Assembly: GCF_002150765.1 (NCBI RefSeq)
Contig: NZ_MUYM01000019.1
Location: 1-64,000, forward strand
Origin: Lentzea kentuckyensis
GTDB lineage: Bacteria; Actinomycetota; Actinomycetes; Mycobacteriales; Pseudonocardiaceae
DNA length: 64,000 bases
Reading direction: 5' to 3'
The notes beneath the pieces are model-generated. The model was not told the DNA's origin. It was given only the letters and a program-made list of their open reading frames with translations, and ran no database searches. Position numbers and translations under genes: made by a program. Below are positions 1-8,483 of this stretch, piece by piece; position 1 is the stretch's first letter; each line of letters begins with the position of its first letter.

Positions 1-8
1 CTGGAAGA

Positions 9-49
9 ACAACCAGAACCGATCGCGACCCCGCGGGGTTGCTGGTTGT
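9..49 (+). other. 23S-5S spacer processing hairpin
   Basis: Bases 9-16 and 42-49 are exact reverse complements, and the stem extends inward through 17-20 with 37-40. The inner loop also holds a short CCCC/GGGG stem (about 28-39). A strong stem just before 5S rRNA fits an RNase III-type processing site in the 23S-5S spacer. The 23S gene itself would lie left of the window, so that link is inferred. Confidence 0.5.
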
Positions 50-59
50 AATTTCATAG

Positions 60-179
60 TGTTTCGGTGGTTATAGCGTTGGGGAAACACCCGGTCCCAT
101 TCCGAACCCGGTAGTTAAGCCCTTCTGCGCCGATGGTACTGCACTGGTTACGGTGTGGGAGAGTAGGTCGCCGCCGAAC
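60..179 (+). rRNA. rrf: 5S ribosomal RNA
   Basis: The stretch carries the invariant 5S landmarks: the CCCATTCCGAACCCGG block in loop B/helix III, the GCGCCGATGGTACTGC segment, and GAGAGTAGGTCGCCGCCGAA at the 3' end. The 5' end (61-70) pairs with 170-179 to form helix I. The length of about 120 nt is normal. Ends are estimated from helix I and could be off by one or two bases. It is the last gene of an rRNA operon entering from the left. Confidence 0.95.
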
Positions 180-190
180 TTTACTTCCCT

Positions 191-246
191 GAAGGGGCTT
201 GTGATCGCGGGGCACAACTACAGTGCTTCGCTCACAGGCCCCTTTC
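191..246 (+). terminator. Large hairpin after 5S rRNA
   Basis: Bases 191-203 pair with 233-246 (GAAGGGGCTTGTG against CACAGGCCCCTTTC, with one G-U wobble and one bulged T), and a smaller GCAC/GTGC stem sits inside the loop. There is no U-tract after it. It could end or attenuate rRNA transcription, or act as a processing stem upstream of the gene starting 23 bases later. Confidence 0.5.
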
Positions 247-268
247 AGCGTGTCCATAGGAGGATTTG

Positions 269-2842
269 GTGTCAAGGTTCGGGGATCGTCCCGGCGACCG
301 TCAGCGTGGCCAGGGAGACCGACCGCGCCATTCCGACGGTGGCCGCTCTACAGGCGATCGCAAGTTCAGCAACAGCAAGCGTGACGAGCGTGGCGGTGCC
401 GGCGGCAGCCGCGACTTCAAGCCGCGTGAAGACCGTGGTGGCTACCAGCGCGGTGAGGGCTCCGGCGACCGCAACCGCAGCGGAGACCGTCGAGACGACC
501 GTGGTGGCTACCGGGGCAGCAGCGAGCGGTCCGGCTCTGGCGATCGCGGTGGCTACCGCGGCCAGGGTTCCAGTGACCGTGGTGGTTACCGCAAGGACGA
601 CCGTTCCAGCGACCGCGGTGGTTTCCGCAGCGAGCGCTCGGGCGACCGTCGTGACTTCAAGCCGCGTGAGGACCGCGGTGGTTCCCGCAGCGAGGGTTCC
701 AGCGACCGCGGTGGTTACCGCGGCCAGGGCTCCAGCGACCGTGGCGGCTACCGCGGCGAAGGCTCCAGCGACCGCGGTGGTTACCAGCGTCGCGAAGGTT
801 CGAGCGATCGCGGTGGTTACCAGCGTCGTGAGGGTTCGAGCGACCGCGGTGGCTACCGCGGCGGCGAGAGCTCGGGCGATCGTGGCGGCTACCGCAAGGA
901 CGACCGTTCCAGCGACCGTGGTGGTTTCCGCGGTGAGCGCTCCGGTGAGCGTCGTGACTTCAAGCCGCGTGAAGACCGTGGCGGATCGAGTGACCGTGGT
1001 GGTTACCAGCGTCGTGAGGGTTCCAGTGACCGTGGTGGTTACCGCGGTGGCGAGAGCTCGGGCGACCGTGGTGGTTACCAGCGTCGTGAGGGTTCCAGCG
1101 ATCGTGGTGGCTACCGCGGTGGCGAGGGTTCCAGCGATCGTGGCGGTTACCGCAAGGACGACCGTTCCAGCGATCGTGGCGGTTTCCGTGGCGAGCGTTC
1201 GGGCGAGCGTCGTGACTTCAAGCCCCGCGAAGACCGTGGCGGATCGAGCGACCGTGGCGGTTACCAGCGTCGCGAAGGCTCCAGTGACCGCGGTGGTTAC
1301 CGCAAGGACGACCGTTCCAGCGATCGTGGTGGTTTCCGCGGTGAGCGCTCCGGTGAGCGTCGTGACTTCAAGCCCCGCGAAGACCGTGGCGGATCGAGCG
1401 ACCGTGGTGGCTACCAGCGTCGCGAAGGCTCCAGCGATCGTGGCGGTTACCGCAAGGACGACCGTTCCAGCGATCGCGGTGGGTACCGCGGCGGCGAGCG
1501 TTCCGATGACCGTGGCGGTTACCGGGGCGGCGACCGCCGGGACGACCGTGGTGGTTCCCGCAGCGAGGGTTCCGGTGACCGTGGCGGTTACCAGCGTCGC
1601 GAGGGTTCCAGCGATCGCGGTGGTTACCGCAAGGACGACCGCTCCAGCGATCGTGGCGGCTACCGCAAGGACGACCGTTCGGGCGACCGCGGTGGTTACC
1701 GCAAGGACGACCAGCGCGACGACCGTCGTGACGAGCGCAGCCGCGAGCGTGCGGCGCGTTTCCAGGAGCGGGTCGCCGAGCAGGGTGGCGCCGACGCCGA
1801 GGGCACCGAGAACACGTCGGGCGTGACCGAGGCGGCCGGCGAGCGCGCCGGTTACCGCCTGGGTGACGGCGCCGCGGCCACGCGTGCCGCTGCCGGTCGC
1901 GAGCAGGTTGCGACCGACTCCGGTGACGAAGATGCCGAATCCACTGACGCAGTTGAGGTTGACGAGGTCACGACGGCCGGCGACCGTGCGGCCGAGGCCG
2001 ACGAGCGTGACGCGGACGACGACGCCGATGACGACGTCGTGAGCGACGAGCGCGACGCCAAGAGTGACGCTCAGACCGCCGACGTCGCTGCTGACGCCGG
2101 CAGCGACGAAGGCCGTGGCGACGACCGTGAGGACCGCGACGAGGCCCCCGCGCCCCGTGGCGGCCGTCCCGAGCTGCCGGAGGAGGCCGACCTCTCGCTG
2201 CTCGACCCGGAGATCAAGGCCGAGCTGCGCAGCCTGCCCAAGGGGCTCGCGGAGATCGTCGGACGGCACCTGGCCGCGGCCGGGCTGCTGATCGACGAGG
2301 AGCCGGAGCTGGCTTTGGAGCACGCCCGGTACGCGCGCAGCAAGGCGGCGCGGGTGGGCGTGGTCCGGGAAGCGGCCGGTCTGACCGCCTACTTCGCGGA
2401 CGAGTGGGCCGAGGCTCTCAGCGAGCTGCGGGCCGCGCGCCGGATGATGCCCGGGCCGGGCCACCTCGCGATCATGGCCGACTGCGAGCGCGCTCTCGGG
2501 CGGCCGGAGCGGGCCATCGACCTGGCCAAGGACCCGTCCGCCAAGGACCTCAGCCAGGAGGACGAGATCGAGCTGCGGATCGTCGCGGCCGGTGCTCGCC
2601 GGGACATGGGGCAGCTCGAGGCGGCCGTGGTGGCGCTGCAGGGTCCTGACCTCGATCCGGGGCAGCGCACTCCCTACTCCGCGCGGCTCTTCTACGCTTA
2701 CGCCGACAACCTGGCCGCGGCCGGTCGCATCGAGGAATCGGTCAAGTGGTTCCTCAACGCCGCCGAGGCTGACGACGAAGGGGAGACGGACGCCGCCGAG
2801 CGCGCGTTCGAGTTGACCCAGGAGGAGACCACCCAGCAGTGA
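269..2842 (+). CDS. RGG-rich low-complexity / TPR fusion protein (Rv1691-like)
   Basis: The protein has about 857 residues and three parts. Residues about 1-505 are almost entirely Arg, Gly, Asp, Ser, Tyr and Glu in tandem units such as SSDRGGYR and KDDRSSDRGGFRGERSG; the tag RDFKPREDRGG occurs five times (near 411, 652, 957, 1211, 1366). Residues about 505-640 are acidic and disordered. Residues about 640-857 form a helical TPR-like domain that matches the position of Rv1691 next to the HAD phosphatase. RGG/DRGG repeats usually bind RNA and promote condensate formation, so an RNA or ribosome role is inferred, helped by the 5S gene just upstream. AGGAGG at 258-263 fits GTG 269 better than TTG 266. 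Confidence 0.85.
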   Translation: MSRFGDRPGDRQRGQGDRPRHSDGGRSTGDRKFSNSKRDERGGAGGSRDFKPREDRGGYQRGEGSGDRNRSGDRRDDRGGYRGSSERSGSGDRGGYRGQGSSDRGGYRKDDRSSDRGGFRSERSGDRRDFKPREDRGGSRSEGSSDRGGYRGQGSSDRGGYRGEGSSDRGGYQRREGSSDRGGYQRREGSSDRGGYRGGESSGDRGGYRKDDRSSDRGGFRGERSGERRDFKPREDRGGSSDRGGYQRREGSSDRGGYRGGESSGDRGGYQRREGSSDRGGYRGGEGSSDRGGYRKDDRSSDRGGFRGERSGERRDFKPREDRGGSSDRGGYQRREGSSDRGGYRKDDRSSDRGGFRGERSGERRDFKPREDRGGSSDRGGYQRREGSSDRGGYRKDDRSSDRGGYRGGERSDDRGGYRGGDRRDDRGGSRSEGSGDRGGYQRREGSSDRGGYRKDDRSSDRGGYRKDDRSGDRGGYRKDDQRDDRRDERSRERAARFQERVAEQGGADAEGTENTSGVTEAAGERAGYRLGDGAAATRAAAGREQVATDSGDEDAESTDAVEVDEVTTAGDRAAEADERDADDDADDDVVSDERDAKSDAQTADVAADAGSDEGRGDDREDRDEAPAPRGGRPELPEEADLSLLDPEIKAELRSLPKGLAEIVGRHLAAAGLLIDEEPELALEHARYARSKAARVGVVREAAGLTAYFADEWAEALSELRAARRMMPGPGHLAIMADCERALGRPERAIDLAKDPSAKDLSQEDEIELRIVAAGARRDMGQLEAAVVALQGPDLDPGQRTPYSARLFYAYADNLAAAGRIEESVKWFLNAAEADDEGETDAAERAFELTQEETTQQ

Positions 2843-3633
2843 GTGAGACGTTGGTCGACAGGTACGACGCGTTGCTGATCGATCTCGACGGCACCGTCTA
2901 CCGCGGCAAAGAGGTCGTGCCCGGCGCCGCGGAGGAGATCGCGAAAGCCAGAGCGAAGGGCCTCGGGATCCGGTACGTCACCAACAACGCATCTCGCTCA
3001 CCGCAGGCGGTCGCGGATCACCTCGTCGAGCTCGGGTTCGAGACGAGCATCGACGAGGTGAGCACCTCCGCGCAGGCAGGCGCGGCCATGCTCGCCGAAC
3101 GTCTGCCGAAGCGCTCCACCGTGCTCGTGCTGGGCACCAAGGCTCTCGAAGCCGAGGTGTTCAAGCGCGGACTCATCCCCACCGACACCGCCGACGGCGC
3201 GGTGGCGGTGTTGCAGGGCCTGAGCATGGACCTCGGCTGGCGTCAGCTGGCCGAGGCCGCCGTCGCGATCCGCCAGGGTGCGCTGTGGGTGGCGTGCAAC
3301 GTCGACGTCACCCTGCCCACCGAACGCGGCCTGCTGCCCGGCAACGGCTCGTTCGTCGCGGCGCTCAGGGCCGCGACCGACGCCGAGCCGCTCGTCGCCG
3401 GCAAGCCCGCCACCCCGCTGTTGCAGCAGGCGGCGAAGGACCTCCAGGCGAACCGTCCGCTGGTGATCGGCGACCGGCTCGACACGGACATTCTGGGCGC
3501 GGTCAACGCGGGCATGGACTCGCTGCTCGTGCTCACGGGTGTATCCACCGCGGCGGAGGCGCAAGCGCTTCCGGATGAGCAAAAGCCCACGTATGTCGGC
3601 GCGGACCTGTCGGTACTCCATCGGCTACCGTAA
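2839..3633 (+). CDS. HAD-IIA family phosphatase (Rv1692-like)
   Basis: The 264-residue protein carries HAD motif I (LIDLDGTVYRG, about residues 14-24), a motif II threonine region (VTNNASRS) and the motif IV segment VIGDRLDTDILGA near residue 210. This is the NagD/4-nitrophenylphosphatase subfamily. The M. tuberculosis homologue at the same place, Rv1692, is a glycerol 3-phosphate phosphatase. Rv1692 is roughly 90 residues longer at the C-terminus; that extra domain is absent here, so substrate assignment is by family only. The GTG start overlaps the TGA of the preceding gene, so the two are probably translationally coupled. Confidence 0.9.
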   Translation: MSETLVDRYDALLIDLDGTVYRGKEVVPGAAEEIAKARAKGLGIRYVTNNASRSPQAVADHLVELGFETSIDEVSTSAQAGAAMLAERLPKRSTVLVLGTKALEAEVFKRGLIPTDTADGAVAVLQGLSMDLGWRQLAEAAVAIRQGALWVACNVDVTLPTERGLLPGNGSFVAALRAATDAEPLVAGKPATPLLQQAAKDLQANRPLVIGDRLDTDILGAVNAGMDSLLVLTGVSTAAEAQALPDEQKPTYVGADLSVLHRLP

Positions 3634-3637
3634 GACG

Positions 3638-3805
3638 GTGAGCTACCCCCTGCCCGGACCGCCGCCCAACCCGGCCGCCGCCATCGACGGCGCGCTGGAG
3701 CGGCTCGACGGGCTCGAGAACGTTCCCCTCGCCGAGCACGTGGCGCGGTTCGACGCCGTGCACGCGACGCTCACCGAAGCACTGTCGAGCATCGACAAGG
3801 TGTGA
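3638..3805 (+). CDS. Small conserved protein (Rv1693 position)
   Basis: A 55-residue ORF begins at GTG 3638, four bases after the phosphatase stop, and ends 6 bases before tlyA. It reads MSYPLPGPPPNPAAAIDGAL and continues with an amphipathic helix rich in Leu, Asp and Glu. A similarly short protein of unknown function (Rv1693) lies between the phosphatase and tlyA in M. tuberculosis, so synteny supports a real gene. An in-frame upstream start at 3539 would overlap the phosphatase by about 95 bases and is unlikely. No function can be assigned. Confidence 0.7.
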   Translation: MSYPLPGPPPNPAAAIDGALERLDGLENVPLAEHVARFDAVHATLTEALSSIDKV

Positions 3806-3811
3806 TGCACA

Positions 3812-4609
3812 GTGCCTCGCAGGGTGCGGCTAGACGCCGAACTCGTGCGCAGGGGACTCGCCAAGTCCCGTGAGCACGCCAGCCAACTCGTCGCGGACGG
3901 TCGCGTCACGGTGCGCGGCACCGTCGCGACGAAGCCCGCGACCGCCGTGGAGACCTCCGACGCGGTCGTCGTCAAGGACCTCGCCAACGACCCGAACTGG
4001 GCGTCGCGCGGGGCGCACAAGCTGATCGGCGCGCTCGAGGGGTTCAAGATCGACCCCACCGGCCGGCGCTGCCTGGACGCGGGCGCGTCCACCGGCGGTT
4101 TCACCGATGTGCTGCTGCGCCACGGCGCGCGCCAGGTCGTCGCCGCCGACGTCGGACGCGGGTTGCTCGACTGGAAGCTGCAGACCGACGACCGGGTCGT
4201 GGTGAAGGACAAGACCAACGTCCGCACCCTCACTCCCGAGGACATCGGCGGGAAAGTTGAACTCGTCGTAGCGGATCTTTCGTTTATCTCGTTGAGGCTT
4301 GTGCTCCCCGCACTGGCCGCGTGCCTCGACGAGGAGGGCGACCTGCTGCCGATGGTCAAGCCGCAGTTCGAGGTCGGCAAGGAACGTCTGGGCTCCGGTG
4401 GCGTCGTGCGCGACCCGGAGCTGCGCGTTGCCGCCGTCCTCGAAGTGACCGGGGCAGCGGCGGAACTGGGTCTGGCCGTGCACGGGGTCGTCGCGAGCCC
4501 GCTGCCCGGCCCGTCCGGCAACGTCGAGTACTTCCTCTGGCTCCGCGAGGGTGATCCAGTGCCCGCGGAGGAGATGGTGCGCACCGCCGTCGAAGAAGGG
4601 CCCCAATGA
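3812..4609 (+). CDS. tlyA: TlyA family rRNA (cytidine-2'-O)-methyltransferase
   Basis: The 265-residue protein has an S4 RNA-binding domain at residues about 4-64 ([20 protein letters not shown]) and an FtsJ-like Rossmann methyltransferase from about 85 on. The SAM motif is [16 protein letters not shown], followed by [13 protein letters not shown] and [15 protein letters not shown]. TlyA methylates cytidines of 16S and 23S rRNA at the 2'-O position, which in mycobacteria gives capreomycin sensitivity. The start is GTG 3812. Its stop overlaps the ATG of the NAD kinase gene, as in the mycobacterial operon. Confidence 0.95.
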   Translation: MPRRVRLDAELVRRGLAKSREHASQLVADGRVTVRGTVATKPATAVETSDAVVVKDLANDPNWASRGAHKLIGALEGFKIDPTGRRCLDAGASTGGFTDVLLRHGARQVVAADVGRGLLDWKLQTDDRVVVKDKTNVRTLTPEDIGGKVELVVADLSFISLRLVLPALAACLDEEGDLLPMVKPQFEVGKERLGSGGVVRDPELRVAAVLEVTGAAAELGLAVHGVVASPLPGPSGNVEYFLWLREGDPVPAEEMVRTAVEEGPQ

Positions 4610-5496
4610 GGGAAGTCCTGCTGGTCGTCCACACCGGTCACCAGAGCAACATCGATCTCGCCCGTCAGGTCGCCGGCCGTCTCGCGGTCGGTGGCGTCAC
4701 CACGCGAGTGCTCGACGACGAGGCGCGTGACCTCGGCCCGTCGTGCTGCACCAAGGTCGTGCCCGCCGACGACCACGCGGCCGAGGGCACCGAGCTCGTG
4801 CTCGTGCTGGGCGGTGACGGCACGTTGTTGCGCGGCGCCGAACTCGCCCGTCCCGCACGGGTTCCGGTGCTGGGCGTCAACCTGGGCCGCGTCGGGTTCC
4901 TCGCCGAGGCCGACTCGGACGCGCTGCACGAGGCGGTCGGCCACGTGCTGGAGCGCGACTACTTCGTGGAAGAGCGCATGACGCTCGACCTCGTTGCGAC
5001 CGTCAACGGCGAAGTTGTCGTGAAGACGTGGGCGCTCAACGAGATCAGCGTCGAGAAGCTGATCCGTGAACGCATCCTCGAGGTCGTCATCGAGGTCGAC
5101 GGACGGCCGGTGTCGGCGTTCGGCTGCGACGGCGTGCTGTGTGCGACGCCGACGGGCTCGACGGCGTACGCGTTCTCCGCGGGCGGACCGGTCGTGTGGC
5201 CGGACGTGCAGGCGATCCTGGTGGTGCCGAGCAACGCGCACGCGCTGTTCGCCCGGCCGCTGGTCGTCTCGCCGAAGTCGCACGTGGCGTTCGAGATCGA
5301 GTCGACCGGGCATCCGGCGGCGCTGTCCGCGGACGGGCGGCGCACGTTCGAGCTGCCCGCGGGCGCGCGGATCGAGATCGTGGAGGGCGCGGTGCCGCTC
5401 AAGGTCGTGCGGTTGCGCAAGGCTCCGTTCACGGACCGGCTGGTCGAGAAGTTCGATCTGCCGGTGAAGGGATGGCGGGGACCATCGGCAGGCTGA
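4606..5496 (+). CDS. nadK: NAD kinase
   Basis: This 296-residue enzyme phosphorylates NAD to NADP. The GGDGT catalytic loop appears as [14 protein letters not shown] near residue 68, followed by [16 protein letters not shown]; the NE motif is in ALNEISVEK, and the DGV...TPTGSTAY segment binds substrate. Length is normal for actinobacterial PpnK. ATG 4606 overlaps the tlyA stop by four bases (ATGA), so expression is coupled to tlyA. Confidence 0.96.
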   Translation: MREVLLVVHTGHQSNIDLARQVAGRLAVGGVTTRVLDDEARDLGPSCCTKVVPADDHAAEGTELVLVLGGDGTLLRGAELARPARVPVLGVNLGRVGFLAEADSDALHEAVGHVLERDYFVEERMTLDLVATVNGEVVVKTWALNEISVEKLIRERILEVVIEVDGRPVSAFGCDGVLCATPTGSTAYAFSAGGPVVWPDVQAILVVPSNAHALFARPLVVSPKSHVAFEIESTGHPAALSADGRRTFELPAGARIEIVEGAVPLKVVRLRKAPFTDRLVEKFDLPVKGWRGPSAG

Positions 5497-5514
5497 CCGC
5501 GCCGCTCGGCGCGG
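5497..5514 (+). other. GC hairpin directly after nadK
   Basis: Bases 5497-5503 (CCGCGCC) and 5508-5514 (GGCGCGG) form a perfect 7-bp stem with a 4-base loop right after the nadK stop. No U-tract follows, so full termination is doubtful. A TATGGT box at 5531-5536 downstream could serve as a separate recN promoter. Confidence 0.35.
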
Positions 5515-5591
5515 CGGCACTCGCTCGTTATGGTGCCCCCAGAGCAAGGTCCCATCCGGAAATGTCGGACCCGACAAGTAAGGTTCGCCCT

Positions 5592-7373
5592 GTGCTGGCC
5601 GAGATGCGCATCAATGGCCTTGGCGTGATTGACGAGGCCACTCTCGAACTCGACCCCGGATTCACCGTCGTGACTGGTGAGACGGGTGCGGGCAAGACCA
5701 TGGTCGTGACCGGGTTGCACCTGCTCGGCGGTGGCCGGGCGGAGGCGTCCCGCGTGCGCACCGGTGCCGACAAAGCGGTGGTCGAAGGCCGCTTCCAGGC
5801 TCCGGCGGGCAGCCCTGCCGCGAAGGTGGCGGAGGAGGTCGGCGGCGAGGCGGACGAGGACGGTTCGCTGATCGCGATCCGCACCGTCGGCTCTGACGGC
5901 CGCTCCCGCGCGCACGTCGGCGGTCGCTCCGTGCCGGTCGGGGTGCTCTCCGAACTGGCAGAGCAGCTGATCGCCGTGCACGGTCAGAACGACCAGCTGC
6001 GGCTCATGCGCCCGGCCGAGCAGCGCGGCGTGCTGGACCGCTTCGCCGGCGACGACGTGGGCGAGCCGTTGCGCGCGTACCAGGCCGTCCGCGAGGAGTG
6101 GCTGCGCGTCTCGACCGAGCTGAAGGAACGCACCGAGCGCTCCCGTGAGCTCGCCCGCGAGGCCGACCTGCTGCGGCACGGCCTGTCCGAGATCGACGCC
6201 GTCGCCCCGCTGCCGGGCGAGGACGTCGAACTGCACGACGAGGCCCGTCGTCTGGCCGACGCCGACCAGCTCCGCGAAGCCGCCCAGGGCGCGCAGTACG
6301 CGGTGAGCGGCTCGCTGGAGGGCGACCCGGACAACCCCGGCGCGCTCGGCCTGATCTCCGAGGCCGCCCGCCGCCTGTCCACCTCCGAGGACCCGAAGCT
6401 GCGCGAGATGGAACCGCGGCTGGTCGAGGCCGCAACGCTGCTGGCCGACGTCGGCGCCGAGATCTCCGGCTACCTCGACCACCTGGAGGCCGACCCCGGC
6501 CGGCTCGAAGAAGTCCTGCGGCGCCAGGCCGACCTGAAGGGCCTGACCCGCAAGTACGCGGCGGACGTCGACGGCGTCATCGCCTGGGCCACCGACGCGC
6601 GCGCTCGCCTGGACGGGCTGGACACCTCCGAGGAGGCGTTGGGCGCGCTCGCCACCCGCCGCGACGAGCTGGCCGTCGAGCTGGCCACTCTGGCGGAACA
6701 GGTCACGGCCGCGCGCGTCGAGGCCGCTCTGGAACTGGGCAAGGCCGTCACCGAGGAACTGGACGGTCTGGCCATGCCGCACGCGTCGGTCGAACTGGCC
6801 GTCCGTCCCCGCCACGCCGAGTCCGGCGACGCACAGGCGCTGCCGGTGGGCCGCTCGATCCTGCACGCGGGCGCGTCGGGCGTCGACGACGTGGAGCTGC
6901 GCCTCATCTCGCACCCCGGCGCCCCAGCGTTGCCGGTGCACAAGGGCGCGTCCGGCGGCGAGCTCTCGCGCGTGATGCTGGCGCTCGAGGTAGTGCTGTC
7001 GCACTCCGACCCGGTGCCGACGCTGGTGTTCGACGAGGTGGACGCGGGCGTCGGCGGCCGCGCGGCAGTCGAGGTCGGCCGCCGGCTGGCCAGGCTGGCC
7101 CGTTCGCACCAGGTCATCGTGGTGACGCACCTGCCGCAGGTGGCGGCGTTCGCCGACCGGCACCTCGTCGTGGACAAGTCCGCGGACGGCACGTTCACGC
7201 GGTCAGCGGTGCGCAAGCTGGACGAGACGCAACGGGTGGTCGAGCTGGCCCGCATGCTCGCCGGCATGGACTCGACCGACACGGGCCGCGCGCACGCCGA
7301 GGAGCTGCTGGCCGCCGCCAAGGCGGACAAGTCGGCGACGCCGGTGGTGCGGAGGCGCAAGAAGAAGGCCTGA
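5592..7373 (+). CDS. recN: DNA repair ATPase RecN
   Basis: RecN is an SMC-like ATPase that acts at double-strand breaks. The 593-residue protein has Walker A (GETGAGKT) near residue 30, a long coiled-coil middle (about 150-370), the ABC signature SGGELSRVMLALE and Walker B (TLVFDEVDAGVGG) before THLPQVAAFAD. Start GTG 5592 (MLAEMRINGLG) agrees with the usual RecN N-terminus and has TAAGG about 8 bases upstream; ATG 5562 would add ten residues. No clear LexA box was seen in the 95-base gap before it. Confidence 0.95.
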   Translation: MLAEMRINGLGVIDEATLELDPGFTVVTGETGAGKTMVVTGLHLLGGGRAEASRVRTGADKAVVEGRFQAPAGSPAAKVAEEVGGEADEDGSLIAIRTVGSDGRSRAHVGGRSVPVGVLSELAEQLIAVHGQNDQLRLMRPAEQRGVLDRFAGDDVGEPLRAYQAVREEWLRVSTELKERTERSRELAREADLLRHGLSEIDAVAPLPGEDVELHDEARRLADADQLREAAQGAQYAVSGSLEGDPDNPGALGLISEAARRLSTSEDPKLREMEPRLVEAATLLADVGAEISGYLDHLEADPGRLEEVLRRQADLKGLTRKYAADVDGVIAWATDARARLDGLDTSEEALGALATRRDELAVELATLAEQVTAARVEAALELGKAVTEELDGLAMPHASVELAVRPRHAESGDAQALPVGRSILHAGASGVDDVELRLISHPGAPALPVHKGASGGELSRVMLALEVVLSHSDPVPTLVFDEVDAGVGGRAAVEVGRRLARLARSHQVIVVTHLPQVAAFADRHLVVDKSADGTFTRSAVRKLDETQRVVELARMLAGMDSTDTGRAHAEELLAAAKADKSATPVVRRRKKKA

Positions 7374-7397
7374 GGGGGCGAGCTCTGGGAGAGGTGT

Positions 7398-7416
7398 GTC
7401 CGCGGAAAGCGCGGAC
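7398..7416 (+). terminator. recN terminator hairpin
   Basis: GTCCGCG (7398-7404) and CGCGGAC (7410-7416) form a perfect 7-bp stem around GAAAG, 25 bases after the recN stop. There is no U-run. A second, very stable stem follows at 7440-7454. Confidence 0.55.
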
Positions 7417-7439
7417 CCACGTCGCTCGCCGTGTCTTCT

Positions 7440-7454
7440 GGGGGGCGACCCCCC
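7440..7454 (+). repeat. GGGGGG-CGA-CCCCCC hairpin element
   Basis: Six G (7440-7445) and six C (7449-7454) flank a CGA loop, giving an extremely stable mini-hairpin. A near-identical element (six G, ACGA, six C) lies at 63309-63324, also in a 3' intergenic position. Both look like copies of one dispersed terminator-type or REP-like element. Confidence 0.6.
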
Positions 7455-7720
7455 GAGCTGACAGGGTCCCGGCAAAGTCGTTTCTGCTGGTGGGCGTTTG
7501 CAAGTACTACCAACTCTTGATCAAATCGCCGCCAACTACACCCAACATGTTCGCCAGTTGCCGAATATGTCTGGGCCGGGCGTGGTGTGGCGGCTGGATC
7601 GACGAGGCCAGTTGGTAGTAGCAAAGTGCTTGTTGATGTTGGGTTGGTGGTACTTGCACACGCCATCGCCAGCCAGGCGGATGGCCTGACGGGACTTTGC
7701 CGGGGTCCTGCCCCGAGCTG
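7449..7720. repeat. Imperfect palindromic intergenic element
   Basis: The stretch 7374-7827 has no convincing gene. Its centre is a long imperfect inverted repeat: a left arm (about 7455-7514) carries GGTCCCGGCAAAGTCG, then GCAAGTACTACCAAC, and the right arm (about 7643-7720), read backwards, carries the same blocks in order (GGACCCCGGCAAAGTC, GCAAGTACCACCAAC). A further partial copy, GTTGGTAGTAGCAAAGTGCT, lies at 7612-7631. The origin is unknown; a mobile-element remnant (MITE-like) or a structured RNA are both possible. Confidence 0.5.
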
Positions 7721-7827
7721 GGAACCCCTGCGTTTCAACGTACTCGGAGCCACCGACAAGATCGGCTCGGCCAACTTCCGTCGCGCCCTGGACCGCTGTT
7801 GCCGCCCATGTTCGGCATGATGGGAAC

Positions 7828-7890
7828 GTGACCGAGGCCCGGTCAGCGGACGCACACGATGGTGCGGTGGAAGGTGGACCGGATCTGTGA
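7828..7890 (+). CDS. Possible 20-residue leader peptide
   Basis: GTG 7828 opens a 20-codon frame (MTEARSADAHDGAVEGGPDL) whose TGA overlaps the GTG start of the next gene in a GTGA junction. This is the same 4-base overlap used between some of the genes that follow, so translational coupling is plausible. No similarity is recognised, and it could be chance. Confidence 0.35.
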   Translation: MTEARSADAHDGAVEGGPDL

Positions 7891-8483
7891 CCACGCGCCG
7901 GGTGCTCGGAGCGGTGCTGGTGTTCGTCGCGGCCGGGCTGGCGGTGGCGGCGGCGTTCCTGGCCGCCTATGCCGTGCAGGTCGAGTTGCAGGGGCGGACG
8001 TTGCGGTTCGAGGCCACGCCCTGGCTGGTGGAGCGGGACGACTTCCGTGGGGCGTTGTTGCTCGGGCCGATCGAGTACGGCGAGGCGGCTGTGGCGGCGG
8101 CGCTGGTGATGGCGTTGTCGGCGGTGCTGGCGTTTCGGGTGCCGGCGGCGCGGGTCGGGTCGTTGCTCGGGGCCGGGTTGCTGGCCGGGGTGGCGTGGTC
8201 CGCGGTCACCTCGGTGCAGGGGATCGTGAAGAAGCTCGCCGACCTCGGGGCGCCGGTACCGTTCGACGTGGAGCAGGGGGAAGGCATCACGCTGCTGGTC
8301 GTGGCGGCCGGGGTGGCCGTCGTGTCGGCGGTGTTGCACCAGGAGTTGCCACGACGTGAGGAACAGCCCGAGGGGGACGGTGCGGTGATTCACCAGGTCG
8401 AGGCGGACGACAGCGAGACGCCGCCGTACGGCTTTCCGGTGATCGTCGAGCCGGCGGAGCCGAAAGAGCAGAAGAGTGATTGA
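7887..8483 (+). CDS. Membrane protein, cassette member 1
   Basis: The 198-residue protein has an N-terminal membrane segment (residues about 5-27), an outer loop containing TPWLVERDDFRG, and three further hydrophobic segments at about 65-145. Its charged C-tail carries VIHQVEADDSETPPYGFPV, a motif repeated at the C-terminus of the next gene product. No family is recognised. It opens a cassette of four overlapping genes placed between recN and steA, which are adjacent in mycobacteria. Confidence 0.75.
   Translation: MTTRRVLGAVLVFVAAGLAVAAAFLAAYAVQVELQGRTLRFEATPWLVERDDFRGALLLGPIEYGEAAVAAALVMALSAVLAFRVPAARVGSLLGAGLLAGVAWSAVTSVQGIVKKLADLGAPVPFDVEQGEGITLLVVAAGVAVVSAVLHQELPRREEQPEGDGAVIHQVEADDSETPPYGFPVIVEPAEPKEQKSD

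Noticed and set aside
400..1750. Regular short repeats that could suggest a CRISPR array
   Set aside because: Repeat units are in frame, vary in length, have no unique spacers, and encode the DRGG repeats. No cas gene is near.
153..2464. Long Ala/Val/Thr-rich frames on both strands over the repeat gene
   Set aside because: They are out-of-frame readings of the Arg/Gly repeat codons. The frame from 269 has the ribosome binding site and the conserved C-terminal domain.
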